Origin: Chaetomium olivaceum
Lineage: Eukaryota > Ascomycota > Sordariomycetes > Sordariales > Chaetomiaceae
Assembly (NCBI GenBank): GCA_039881045.1
Contig: JAYWVB010000006.1
Span: forward strand, 744,001 to 808,000
Reading direction: 5' to 3'
DNA: 64,000 nt
The position numbers and the translations under genes are program-made. The notes beneath the pieces were generated by a model, which was not told the DNA's origin, made no database searches, and saw nothing but the letters and a program-made list of their open reading frames with translations. Below, in pieces: positions 43,561 through 55,131 of this stretch. Position 1 is the stretch's first letter, and each line of letters begins with the position of its first letter.

Positions 43561-45294
43561 GTGGCCTGAACTGACATTTCATCGGCAGAGCTGATGTCAC
43601 GATGCTGCACCTGCCCGATCTGGCACAACATATACCTCAGAACCGACGACGAGGTTGAAGAGATGGGCATTCATGGTAATTGGGAACCAGGGGCAAAAGA
43701 AGTGGTCAAAAAAGCTTTCTGGAAGGCCATCTCAGCTAGCGCGTCCAATAATACACAACACGGACCCCCAAGCTCTCCGGAGAAGTCTTGCATCACCACT
43801 TTGCTTGTCGGTCCGGTTGGGGACAGCGAGTACGTGTAGCGCATTATGGCAAGCTACGCCGCCGGTGACGACGATAGCGCCCTACCTGCCCAGCTAGCGG
43901 TCGTTGTAGCCTCCGTTTCCCCAGTATGTTCCTGAGACCAGTCCATCAGCCGGTACCTATTTACCCTTCGAGCGGCTAAGTCCTACTAATTAGACGAGAA
44001 ACAATGGAGCGATATTGTGCAGCAGCACGCGAACGGTAAACAAACTATATTTTGGACAACGGATTGAGTCATGGTCAAGCACCTGTCAAAAGACCCAAAA
44101 CCCCAACACGGAGGCAGGCACCTCGCCTCAAAGGTGCTGGTGAGGCTGCAAGTTATAACATGGTCGTGGCTGTAGTCCGGCTTCACCAACGCTTTCCATC
44201 CGTATGACATCGTTGTCCGTACAAGCTTGGTGGAATTTGTGGCCCCATTGTTCCTATCTTTTTATATTGTATAAAAAACGGCACCGTTGCAAGCGGTCTG
44301 TAAGCCGTTCCTACACAGCAGGAGTAGGGATGCAGGGACAAGATCGTCGGAATACGTGCTCCTGTCGGATGGCTGCGCGCTCCTCTCTTCCATGCGCATC
44401 CGCCATTTCCGGCTCAACAGCAGGGATGACTAAACTGCTGTCTTCGCCGAAGTCAGAAACTTGGGGTGTGGGAACGAGCTCTTGCTAAGGCTCAATGGTT
44501 GCGCTGGCGAGCAATTCCCGCCTTGCACACAGAAAACCTTGAGGTTTGGGAATGGAACACTCCAAGGAGCCGTTTCCGGCCCCAGTAATGGCAGGGATCC
44601 AATGCCAAAGCCGTTTCTACCAAGAGCAGGAATTCCGGATATGATCCTCGTAATACAGTAGAGACCGAAATTGGTGTCCAGATCTCATATTTTTAACCTC
44701 CTGTCCGCGTGTGTCAATTTCAGGGGTGATTGTGACTCACAGCGTGCGGCAGCTTAGGTCCAGGTACTTTGTAGAGTGACCAGTACATTGACCGCAAAAC
44801 TGGCTACAGCCGAAGTATCGAGCACAAAAGGCATTAGCCAATTTTGGCGCTAATAGAGCGCGACAGATGCCAAAATACTTGTACTCTAGTCCGCACCCGG
44901 CACCCTAGCGTACCTAGGAACGCCCTTCGAACCACCGACCTGCCTGCAGGCGACGACGGGTTCCGACCCAATCATTCCATTGCCCTCGGATCATCGGATG
45001 CAAGTGCCGTTCTTACCCATTCCTACCGAGGCAGCCTCCCGCCCGCAACTCCGCTAAATACATGAAGACTTCGCAGTCAGCGAGTCACGAGCCTGATCAC
45101 TTCACCTCCTATCGCGCGGGACAAATCTCTCCACACGGCACTCTGTTGAATATAAGAAAAGTGGATATGCACTGCCTTTCACAAACGAAAGGAACCTAAC
45201 CTTTTCGAGGTGGAGTGCGTTGCACTTTTAACACACTCGCCCAACGGCCCAAGTTCCCAGATTTATTTTGACCACTGCGCCACATCAGCAGGCA
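43561..45294. other. Intergenic, no supported gene
   Basis: Scattered short ORFs on both strands without domains. The last 150 bp contain a TATA-like GAATATAAG at about 45150 that could serve the alpha-galactosidase gene. Confidence 0.4.
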
Positions 45295-47483
45295 ATGCTA
45301 AATCTTTCATACAATTCACAGAATATTTCCGAGGACTTCGTCATGGCCGACCATCTCTCCATCTTGTCTGAGCATGTTCTTGGGGACATGACAGCCCGGT
45401 ACCTGATCGCTCCGGGAGGACAAGTCGGATTATGGCTGTATCCCACGGCAATGAGCGACTTAGCACAGCGGCGCCCAACTGTGGCGAACGAAAGCTGGGT
45501 TCGTAGCCACTCAAAAGCCAGGCCAGCAATGGTTGTCGAGCCGTTGGTGCATGTCAAGCTATCGGGCGACGACGAGCCGCCACAACTTGGCACAGGCCGC
45601 ACCCTGCTGTGGTCACCATCCATTGATCGGTTCCGGCTCCTCGATCAAATAGTGGAGGCCAATACAGTAGTCACAACGCTGTACGATGGCACCGGACTGC
45701 AAATCAAGCACCGCCTCTCTGCCGGTTTCCAGGGGCTCACAGTCCAGAGCGAGACCGTTTTCGAGAACAACTCTAGCTCTCCGGTCCGACTCGAGTTGTT
45801 GACGTCCTTCTCTCTGAGCGGCATCACCCCTTACGCCCCAGACGACGCACCTTGTCGCCTCCGCGCTCACCGGTTCCGGTCTGTCTGGTCCGCCGAGGGA
45901 CGTATGGTTACAGAATCCATCGAGCAGCTCCACCTCGAAAGATCCTGGGCGGGCAACATGAACTTCTCGGAGCGATTCGGGCAGGTTGGGTCAATGCCGG
46001 TGCGGGGGTGGTTCCCGACTGTGCTGGTCGAGGACACGGAAGCGAAAGTAGTCTGGGGGCGCGGTTGGCGACTCCTACGAGCTGGCAGATGGAGCTGGGT
46101 CGGCGGTTTGATGATCTGGTTCTCGCTGGTGGCCTGGCAGATCGGGAGTTCGGTCACTGGACAAAGACAGTCGAGCCCGGCCAGTCCTTTACTACCCCGC
46201 AGGCTTGGCTAACATGCGTCGCCGGATCGGTGGATGAAGCTTGCGATCGCCTGATCAGCGTTGATGTTCCCGCCGTTGAAGCCCAGCCAGCAATGGAGCA
46301 GGACCTACCAATCGTTTACAACGACTACTGCACAAGCTGGGGAGAGCCCCGTGAAGACCAGTTACTCGCTATTGCCGACAGGATCGCGCCGCTTGGTGTC
46401 CGCTACTTGGTCATCGACGCGGGTTGGTACATGCCAATGAACGCTAGTGCACACTGGGCGACGACCCTGGGCGACTGGCGCGCACATCCGAGTCGTTTTC
46501 CAAATGGACTGGCAGGTACCGCGGCAGCAATCAGGGAACGCGGGCTTGTTCCGGGAATCTGGATGGAGCCTGAGCATGTGGCGAAAGACTCAGACGCGTT
46601 CGTTGAAACTGAGCACATGCTGACAAGAGATGGGAAACCACTAACGTTGGGGCTCCGTCGAGCCTGGAATTTGCATGATCCCTATGTGAAGGCGTATATT
46701 GATGACCGTGTCATCGGAATGCTCGGTCAAACTGGGTTTGGTTATGTCAAGATCGACTACAGCGAAACGCTAGGCATTGGTGTCGACCACCCCGACGGGC
46801 TGGGAGAGGGGTTGCGGCGCCAGGGCGAGGGCACCCATGCGATGTTTGACCGGATCAGAGAGGCGTTGCCCAACTTGGTGATCGAACTCGTTTCGGCTGG
46901 CGGACACCGTATGGAGGCGTCGTTTCTCCAGCGTACCGCAATGAGCAGCTACTCGGACGCGCACGAGACAAACGAGATACCCATCATTGCCGCGGCAGTT
47001 CACCGGCTGATGCTGCCCCGGCAGTCTCAAATCTGGGCTGTCCTGCGTCAAAGCGACTCTTCTAAACGAATGAACTACAGTCTGGCAGCGACATTCTTGG
47101 GCCGGATGTGTCTTTCTGGCGATATCCTTGACCTCGATGAAACTCAACTCTCCTTGGTGAAGCACGCAATCAAGCTCTACCAGAAAGCTGTTCCGGCTAT
47201 CAAGTATGGTAAGAGCAGAATAAAGAGCGATATCGGGCCCAGCTGGCGCCACCCAAAGGGCTGGCAAGGCGTAGTTCGAACGACAGAGGACGACGGAATT
47301 GTCGTCATACACACTTTCGAGCAGACACCCGAGGACTTCTCCGTCCAACTTCCCGGGCCGGGTTGGCGGATCGTTGAGACGCTCACTCCTCTTGCAGTCA
47401 GCATTCATGGTGACTACCTTAAGGTTGTTGGTGCGTCGGTTTTCGATAGCCAAGTTGTTCTTGTGCAAAGAGGTGCAGTTTAG
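45295..47483 (+). CDS. GH36-type alpha-galactosidase (melibiase), intronless; one frame break
   Basis: Hydrolyses terminal alpha-galactosides. Layout is that of GH36: an N-terminal beta-sandwich (about 1-270, VGLWLYPTAM, FQGLTVQSETVFEN), then a TIM barrel (VYNDYCTSWGEPREDQL, VIDAGWYM, DWRAHPSRFPNGL, PGIWMEPE, GFGYVKIDYSE, SSYSDAHETNEIP) and a C-terminal beta domain ending VLVQRGAV. By family analogy the Asp of VKIDYS is the nucleophile and the Asp of SYSDAH the acid/base. The frame shifts once in the run TGGGGGCGCGG near 46060: length 2189 is one base short of a multiple of three, and one more G would give an uninterrupted 729-residue protein. No signal peptide is evident at the ATG at 45295; MADHLS at 45343 is an alternative start. 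Absence of introns and secretion signal would fit acquisition from bacteria. Confidence 0.87.
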
Positions 47484-47683
47484 ACTTCACTATTGGGTTG
47501 GTTGAGGGGGAGAGGTACAACGTTCTGCAGTTCAACACAGGGTCCTTCTCGTGGAAGGGGCACATACAGCGCATTTTCAAGTCGAAGAACGCGGAACTGA
47601 AAGTCAAGTGTGTACCAAGTACTATTCTTTGTAATCTAGTACGGCATAAGATATGCAATTCCCCCTCCGATCGCCTCACTTCC

Positions 47684-49266
47684 TTACGCAACGCACTTCC
47701 AGCTACCGGGTTTCTTCGGGTCCCCCTTGCCCGTGTAAGTATTCCGCAACGGGTACTTGCAGTGCCTCCGCTGAAACGCAACTTCACCGCCCGCCGTCCC
47801 GTCGACAAAGGCGGTGCCCAGAATCGAGTCCGGCGCCTTGCCCTGCTCTACCCATTTCACCAGGGCCATCAGCACGTTCTGGTCCGGGTCGAGGCTGGCC
47901 GTGGCCCCGCGGCTCTGGCCGATGAAGCTCGCCCCGTTGCCGCCGGTGCAGTGGCCCAGGCCCGAGATGCGGAAGAAGCGGTAGAAGCTGTCCAGCTCGG
48001 CGCTCGACAGGCCCATGGTTTCGGCCACGTGCTTGTAGCGCGGTGAATTGGAGCTTGTGATGATCTGGTCCTGCTGGCCATGGTAATGCAGGATCTTGGC
48101 GCCGCGTGCGTTGGCCGCTGATAGGTCGCCGGACCAGGTGCGGATATCGGACGGGTTGAGTGTGTCCGAGTACGTGTAGTCGGCCGGGCCGAGCGTCGTC
48201 GGATCCCAGTTGGGATCGTTGTACACGACATATCTGAACCAGTCGGCCGAGTACTGGAACGGCTGGCCCGAGTAGTAGATATAGGGGGTTCCTAGGAGCT
48301 CCGAGCCCGGCTGCATACGGGGGTACACGAGCGTACCGTTCTCGCCTTTAAGATCGGAAAACACGGCGCGGACGGTCTGCGCTTGCGTCTCGGTGATGCA
48401 CGTACTGCTGTTGGCCGGTGTGCCGGGCGGGCAGATCAGAGCCTCGGGGCGGTAATCGCAGAGCTCAGGATCCTCGAGGATACCGTCCACGTAGCCGTCG
48501 AGGCCGTCGCACTGGTCCAGAATATTGGCGTGAACCGCGAACCACTGGTCAGGGGTCAAATAAGTTGGAGACCCGGCCGCGCCGGTGAGGAGATAGAAGT
48601 GCCCAGACCACGAGTTCAGATTGTTAAAATCGACAGCGGGGCGCCTGCCACGATGCCGTCAAAGTCCCCGGGGAAGGACTCGGCCGATTTAAAGCCCTGT
48701 CTGCCGCCCGTCGAGCAACCGAGATAGTACGACTTTGAGTGCTTCTTTTTGTAGAAGGCTGCCGAGATCTGCTTCCCGACTACAACGTTGGTATGGACGG
48801 ACCGCCACGCAAAGTCTTTCACAACCTCGGGAGCGTTGAAGAAGGATATACCCGAGGTGCCGTTGTGGCCGTTGTTGGCGCCGACTGTTGAGAAGCCGAG
48901 CTCGACCGTGTAAGCCATATCGTCATACGAGAGGCAGCCGTTAAGCCCGCCATTGCCTGTACTCAGGAAGCGGCCGGTCCAGTTGCGCGGCAGCCATGCC
49001 TCCATGCTGATGCCCGACTGGCTCGACGTGGCAACGTGCAAAGCGACGCGGCAAAAGTCGACGCCCACGGCGAGGGCGGCGTGGCCACAGCTCGGATCCG
49101 AGTCGGGGAAGGTCAGGTTGGTGCCGGCAGGCACGTACTCGGCGAACCAGACGGTGGCATTGTCAATCTTCAGTTTGCTGGCGAGCCTAGAGCACTGCTG
49201 CTGGAAGCCGCATTGCACTGCCCCCGCTAACGCGGAGAACAGTGTGACGTAGAGTGGGAAGCGCAT
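47684..49266 (-). CDS. Secreted feruloyl esterase B / tannase family; one frame break
   Basis: Extracellular esterase releasing ferulic or other hydroxycinnamic acids from plant cell wall, or galloyl esters. A signal peptide (MRFPLYVTLFSALAGAVQC) is followed by a Cys-rich alpha/beta-hydrolase. The nucleophile Ser is in GCSTGGRQG, the Asp probably in HGQQDQIIT and the His in GLGHCTGG. The Cys next to the Ser and the Cys next to the His reproduce the CS-D-HC arrangement known for the tannase family, whose adjacent cysteines form a disulfide. Several N-glycosylation sequons are visible. The C-terminus is GDPKKPGSWKCVA. Single exon. Length 1583 is one base short: in GGCGCCCCGCTG near 48640 the frame jumps, and one more C gives 527 aa without a stop. 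It converges on the GH36 gene with 200 bp between stops. Confidence 0.9.
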
Positions 49267-50626
49267 CGTGGCGGCTGAGACACTGGAGTGGGATTATGTC
49301 AAGAGCACTCAAGCCCATCGTCCAGAGGTTGAGGTCCATATTTCACCAACAGAGTCGTCCGCCGATTTCATTCCTGCACAACATTTCCGGAACCTTGCCG
49401 TCTCGATGAGCCGATCCTCGGTAAACCAGGTTACCAAGGTAGCCAGGGTTCTGGAACCTGGGTGGTCTTCCCAGGAGGGAAAGGTACCTGCGTCATGCAG
49501 ACGCGAATGTAACTGCGGGGAAGAAAGCAGAGCGGAACCGCGTCAACAACCCGGTTATACAAGGTTCCGGGGCTAAATATATAGCATATGTATTGGCCAG
49601 CCACTGCACAGAAGCGGAGAGCGAGTTTAGCATGACTGGACCATCTCGACCATGCTGCCAAATGGCACTGGGACTATTGAACGCCCGCAGAGTGCGTGCA
49701 TGGTGCGTGCAACCATGAGATCAGCCTCAACCGGCAGGCCTGTAAGGCGATGGGCATGGCCAACTTCTGAACACGTGTAGTCGCCAAACAAATCCGAGAC
49801 CATCTCAGCCTGAAAAATCAAATAGTGTATGTACCTCGCCACTAGAGCTGTAGAATGCTGGCTGGGCCCAGCTCCCCACGACGTCATCCGAGCTTTTAGG
49901 ATTGTGTCCAAGTCCCTGCTTTGAACATACCGCCATCAATTTGTTACCCACCGCACTCATCATCGACGGGAATGAGATAGGCGGTAAAATAAGAAGCCAC
50001 CGTTCCCTCCTTCTCTGCATTGGCCTGATACAGGTCCCTGGTCAGCCCGAGGGCCTTCGGAGCTTGAAGAATGCCAGACAGTGTATCTTGAGCAACCAGA
50101 CATGGTGTTGGTCGTAACGAGCCAGCCCTAACAACTTCCTTCTCGTACTCCTCGTATTATTGAAGCGAGCTCACAAGACCCCATGCGTCGTTGTTCGGAA
50201 GACGATTCGCCTCGCCCGCGACAAATCCTGCGCTGTGGTTGTGCGGGATGCAGCGTCTGCGGAGCCGGGGTCCTGGCAAATCCATCGAGATTACGGGTTA
50301 CACAGCTCGCCTCACGAGATGCCTGATGCCTGATCTTGGACATGAGTGATACACAGTACATTGATAGCGCAGCCACAGGCACTCATCCGGAGCAAATATA
50401 CACGGCGGACTGGGCTGGAAAAAGAGGCACTGGTCCATCAAGGGCCATTCGAAAGCGGGAAATCCTACTCGTGCATATTTATTGTGGATGAGTGGCTGCG
50501 GTAAGACCAATACAGAAGGAAGACGCTCGCCCCTGAGAAGAAACCAGCAGTTGCTCATCAGTCCTGGAGCACACGGGCTGACATCTCTAATCCCCGCCCT
50601 TTTCCACCAATACCCGTCCGCTCACC
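49267..50626. other. Intergenic, no supported gene
   Basis: Promoter space of the esterase, then sequence with short ORFs on both strands and no domain. Confidence 0.4.
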
Positions 50627-51265
50627 ATGACCACCTTTCTCTCCGCGGCGTGCGTGCCGTCGGCGTTCAGCGGCCTCTCCCTGTTCGGCGCCGAAATTCT
50701 ATCCGTCAACACCGTACCCGTGACCAACTATTCGGCCGATCCTTTGCCCCTGCTCAGGATTACATAGCCTCCGAATCAGGTCCGAAACTTTTGCAACTTG
50801 AACGTGTCCTAGACGTCCCCGGGGCAAAACGATAATATCATCGGCGAGGCCTGGCTTACCCTCGAGAACCTAATATGGAACGACTGTCTCCAGGCCGTCG
50901 GTGGTGCTGGATGGATGGCCGACCATGGCCTTTTCTCTGTCGAGATGTTGAAGGGCGTGCTTGGCGATGGTTATGCGACTACCACTACTGATGCCGGGCT
51001 TGGGAGTGTTATGGATGTATCCGAGTAGGTTTTGCTTAGCCCCCGAGAACGTTAACTGTTATAATGTGAACAAGTTTGTATCTGTGTCGCTCAATGACGA
51101 GGTAAGTAGTAGCGGTATAAAGTTAGATATAAAGAATGGCCGGGTCTTTTACTAACGAGTGATGTGTGTAGGTAGTTATTAGTAAAGCTCTTGTTAAAAG
51201 CTTCTACGACAAGGGACATGACTTTTTATACTGGAATGGCTGTTTTTAGGGTAGCCGGTAAAGTC
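50627..51265 (+). pseudogene. Tannase/feruloyl-esterase family pseudogene (5' part)
   Basis: Starts ATG at 50627 (MTTFLSAACVPSAFSGLSLF, then GAEILSVNTV and VTNYSA), a recognisable tannase-family N-terminus. A stop follows at 50765. In other frames come NDNIIGEAWL, CLQAVGGAGWMADHGLFSVE and GDGYATTTTDAGLGSVMD, then a stop, then NVNCYNVNKFVSVSLND, a probable intron (from the GTAAGT at about 51100) and VVISKALVKSFYDKGHDF. The nucleophile region is destroyed: where GCSQGG is expected the sequence reads GCF, a stop and GSR. Beyond 51265 only blurred similarity remains. Decay by several frame breaks and stops. It is not a copy of the neighbouring FaeB-like gene but of a different branch. Confidence 0.8.
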
Positions 51266-51366
51266 TTATACTCGCCTAGCGGTATCCAATGGTGTAAGAT
51301 GGTATCGCCGCCCGTGTATCCATCCTCTTCTTAACCCTAACGGGCCCGTCCATTTACTGGCTGTAG

Positions 51367-52460
51367 GAGCTCAGTGCAACAAACAGGTATACCGTCTCAA
51401 TGTCGTCCATGGACTCGAAAAAGTTGGGCTGGAGGAAGCCGACAAGCGAGATGCCATCACCGCAATAACAATAGCGTACCTCGACGAGGACGAGAGGAAA
51501 GATACTCTGAGGAAATTCAAGGCTGTCATGACGCAGAGCCCAGGTGGTGCTGCGCTTCCACAAGCCATCTCCGTGGAGGTGCCCGTGGTGCCACTGCTAG
51601 AAACGGCACTGCTGACACGTCAGCCGCCGCCCCCACAGCCAGTTTCGCAGGCTTTTCTTACGTTGGGAAGGGAATCGAAATGGGTGAACCACCACGCAAG
51701 AGCAGAGCCAGGATCGTACTGGTCTCGACTCACGCTTGCCTCGCTGCAAGTTTATGTCGCCATCTACAAGATTATGTGTGATCTATCCACCGGAGAAGTT
51801 GACAGTACGTGTAATTTACATCTCTGATAACCAAGCACCACTCCCTCAGGCCAAGGTAACTAACAAAGTCATTTAAGCCGCTCGCTTCTGCAACTACTTT
51901 GCCCGCCTGAACCCCATCATCCATGCCCCGCGAGCTCCGAACTGGAAACCTCGTCAGGCTCCGAACTGGAAGCCTCGTCAGGCACGTGTGAGCACGGCTG
52001 CCCCTAGAAAAATATCAGTCAACCAAGATCGACGCCGTCATGGCGGCTATCTACATGGTGCACATGGAAGCGCGTGTCAACGAGTCCTTCCGCCCCAACT
52101 TCGGTCCGCCCAACTCAAATCAGTTTTCAGACCTTCGCGCCAAGTTCCTCTGGCGATACGCCAACTGGGTGCGCTGTGCTTGCGGATGCGGACGTATCTG
52201 GAGTTTTTCCAATGGCATGGAAGGGCTATCATATGATCGGTGGAAGAACGACAAGAATACGGGGTGCAAAGCGGACGTGATGTTGGCTAAGGCTGAGAAA
52301 GGGTCGTCGTCTGGTTCAGTTCTTTGTTTTCCAGAATTTTCAAGGGCGGCGCGGAGAAGAGACTGAACGAGGCTTTGAGGCTGTTTGACAAGAATCGAAA
52401 CGAGTGGATGAACTTGCAGGGTGAAGAGGATAGAATCCAGATTTGGTCGACGACCTCCTG
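51367..52460 (+). pseudogene. Unrecognised gene, probably broken
   Basis: An open frame from about 51367 (after a possible CTGTAG acceptor) reads QVYRLNVVHGLEKVGLEEAD, AITIAYLDEDERKDTLRKF, then a Pro-rich section and LQVYVAIYKIMCDLSTGEVD. A 79-bp or so intron (GTACGT at about 51807, TAACTAAC branch, TTTAAG acceptor) joins to ARFCNYFARLNPIIH. After a frame change come KIDAVMAAIYMVHMEARVNES, RAKFLWRYANWVRCACGCGR and, after another, KRLNEALRLFDKNRNEWMN. No start codon is identified. The reading is too regular to be random, but I know no such family. It abuts the dead tannase on one side and the LINE insertion on the other. Confidence 0.4.
51934..51981 (+). repeat. 24-bp tandem duplication in the unrecognised gene
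   Basis: Two adjacent 24-bp units, differing at one base, each encoding APNWKPRQ. An in-frame expansion inside the exon. Confidence 0.85.
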
Positions 52461-52571
52461 ATTATTGGAGTCTCCATGTCGTGTCTCGGTAGGCTAGCAG
52501 GTAGTTCCTACCTTATTTTGAGAAGGGTTCAAGTGGAAGAAAGGTATGGGAAGAATAGAATAGGTCGAGGC

Positions 52572-52587
52572 ATATTACGTCCCTCGT
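52572..52587. repeat. LINE target-site duplication, left copy
   Basis: ATATTACGTCCCTCGT, identical to 54714-54729. Confidence 0.9.
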
Positions 52588-54534
52588 GTGGAACATCACT
52601 GGCTGAAGTGCTCGCCGTATTAGTGACGAGATGCCTGGAACTGGTATGGTTTCCCAACCGCTTTAAAAGGGCAAGGACCGTAGTACTACCGAAGCCGGGA
52701 AAGGCACCGCCAGTGTATCAGACCCCGGGGGGATATAGGCCCATTGCGCTGCTGCCAACCCTAGGGAAGGTAATAGAGTCAGTGGTCGCCAAAAAGGTCA
52801 CTCAAGCGGCAGAAGCCAACGGCCTGTTACCAGACGAACAGATGGGAAACAGGGCACATCGCTCCACAGAGCTGGCTGTCCGGTTAGTAGTAGCCCAGGT
52901 CCAGGAGGCGTGGAGACAGAAGGCCGCGGCGTCCCTACTGCAACTCGACATTTCAGGAGCCTTTGACACGGTCAACCACACCCGATTGCTAGCAACGCTG
53001 CGGGAAATGGGCTACCCGAGGTGGCTAGTCCTCTGGACGAAAGACTGGTTGACGGGCCGCGAGGCCACCCTCCTTTTTGACGGCAAGGCAGCGGCACCGA
53101 CGGCAGTTCGGGCAGGGGTCCCCCAAGGCTCACCCCTTTCCCCTGTCCTCTTCATCCTCTACATTTCCTCACTATACAAGCAGCTAAAAGACGAACACCC
53201 TCACTTGGCTATAGCGGGGTTTGCGGATGACACCAACCTCATGGTATTTGGTCGTAACCCCGAGGCTAACGTCCGGTAACTAGAGGCGGCGTGGGAAACG
53301 TGTCTACGATGGGCCGACAGTCGGGGGATGAAGTTTGCCCCGGAAAAGAGCGAACTCATCCATTTCAACAAGGGACGACGGCAGTGGACAAACGAGCTAA
53401 ACCTCACCAACCCAGGGGGGGCACCAGCCCCGTCAGACCGACGGAGTCTGCCAGGTTCCTGGGAGTCTGGCTGGACCGGAAGCTCAACTGGAAAGCCCAC
53501 CTTGCGGCGGTGGAAAAGAAAATGAAGACCCAGAGCTACGCACTGTCGAGAATAGCGGCGAAAACGTGGGGACCAGGGCTAGCCAAAGCGCGAGAAGTGT
53601 ACACAAAGTGCATCCGGTCAGCGCTGGCCTATGGCGCATCGTCGTTCCACATCCCCACGGACGTGGAAGGCGAGCCGGTAAGGAAAGGCATCACCGGGGC
53701 CCTCGGAAAGGTCCAGAACAAAAGCTTGCGGATTGTGGCGGGAGCCTTCAAAGCCACTCCCATTCGCAACCTCGAGACGGAGACGTGGGTGCCACCGTTA
53801 GACCTGTATTTCAACAAACGGCTTGCAGACTTTGAAACCAGACTCCAGCGAACCGACCTGGACGACGGCCAGGGCGGCAAGAGGACCGCAGGGGGGATCA
53901 TTCTCACTGCCTGTCGCAAGATACAGCAGAGGCTCCGCCCGAGGAGCGGCAACAGGGGCCGGCCGCGAACCGTGGGACTGCAGGAGCCCACGGCAGTGGA
54001 GAAAGCCGCGAGCACGATCGCGCGCTGGACGGGGGAGCCGCAGATACGGACAGTGTGGTAGAGGACGCCTGGAGAGCGAGGTGGCTGAAGGAAGGAGACG
54101 GCAGAGCCGTCATCAGACCGGCGGACGACCTTGACCATCAGCGGGAGACGCTGTTCCGGGACGAAACCCTAAGACGACACGACGGCCTGAGCAAGGCGAA
54201 GAGCTCTCTGCTGGTCCAGATCCGGACAGGGGCAGTAGGCCTACGGGACTTTCTGTTTACACGGGGAGTCCCAGAGGTCCTAACGCCCGCCTGCCAGTGC
54301 GGCGAGGGACGGGAGACTGCCGAACACCTGGTGGTGTGGTATTTGGCTCCACCGCTGACTCGAAGATGGGAGAGAACTGATATTCGAACGCGACGGGACT
54401 TTTACTCTGTTCTACACGGTATTGATCCTACATCGGCACGGCTCGCGGGGAGGGTCCTGGAATGGCTAATGGACTCAGGGAGGCTGATGATGTTCAGTTT
54501 GGCCAGGAGGCTTGAGCTGGAAGCGGCGGCCTAG
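52588..54534 (+). pseudogene. LINE reverse transcriptase and C-terminal zinc-finger region, broken
   Basis: The reverse-transcriptase motifs are in order: GGYRPIALLPTLGKVIE, LQLDISGAFDTVNHTRL (catalytic Asp), AGVPQGSPLSPVLF and GFADDTNLMVF (catalytic Asp pair). A TAA at 53277-53279 stands where CAA would fit. Then CLRWADSRGMKFAPEKSEL, a break in the G-run at about 53415-53422, then SARFLGVWLDRKLNW and the thumb-like region to 54061. A last frame change leads to the C-terminal section with CQCGEGRETAEHLV, the Cys/His motif usual for fungal LINEs, ending at 54534. No RNase H domain is obvious. Confidence 0.92.
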
Positions 54535-54713
54535 CACGCACCTCCCTCGGAGGCCAGGAGGCCTCCTCTCTTTGTATACGCAGGCTCACGCACATGTACT
54601 TTCCTTAACTGTCGGTATGGGTTTTTCATCCGGCCTGCGAGGGCGCGGTTTTCCTGTACATTAAATAGCTGAGGGTCCGGCACGCCTTAGGGCATAGCGG
54701 AGTATGAATAATA
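52588..54713 (+). mobile_element. 5'-truncated non-LTR retrotransposon (LINE, Tad/I-like)
   Basis: A 2126-bp insertion bounded by a perfect 16-bp target-site duplication. It begins inside the reverse-transcriptase ORF, lacking ORF1 and the endonuclease, and ends after a 180-bp 3' untranslated region with a short GAATAATAAT tail. 5' truncation, variable-length TSD and A-rich tail are hallmarks of target-primed reverse transcription. The coding part has a nonsense codon and at least two frame breaks, so this copy is dead. Confidence 0.94.
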
Positions 54714-54729
54714 ATATTACGTCCCTCGT
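54714..54729. repeat. LINE target-site duplication, right copy
   Basis: Identical to 52572-52587. Confidence 0.9.
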
Positions 54730-54743
54730 TGATTCCGCAAGCG

Positions 54744-55131
54744 TTAGGCGCCTTGATCACCTTTTTCTAAACTGGAATCAACAGTGACTCTCGACCAATA
54801 CCGCAGCAGATTATTGTCCGGGTCGTGGTGCGCACCCTCTCGCAACCCGTAGGGAGTATCCGCCGGCGCCGTGTCAAGGCCCCCCTCCACGGCAGACCAA
54901 AGCGCATACAATGCATCGGTATCATCGACGTAGAGGTAGGCACAACCAGCCGTCGTCAGCGGGTCATGGTCGGGGTTTACCGACACGGGGAGCTGAAGGT
55001 CGTCTTTGCTGGCGTAGCCGTACACGTCTTGATACTGTCGCACAATGAAGCCCCGAGCGCGCGGTAATGGTCGAGCCAGCGGGCAAGGTTTGTCGTTGAG
55101 AAGACCGGGCAATAGAATAGAATTTAGGCAT
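54744..55131 (-). pseudogene. Glyoxalase/bleomycin-resistance (VOC) family protein, frame-broken
   Basis: Starts MPKFYSI at 55131, continues in another frame as PVFSTTNLARWLDHYRALGAS and in a third as YQDVYGYASKDDLQLPVSV, AYLYVDDTDALYALW, DTPYGLREGAHHDPDNNLLRYW, ending at 54744. The order matches a small VOC-fold antibiotic-binding protein of about 125 aa. This subtype is typical of bacteria, so acquisition from bacteria is possible. Two frame changes fall within the first 45 codons; the second half is continuous. The gene ends about 15 bp from the LINE target duplication. Confidence 0.72.
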
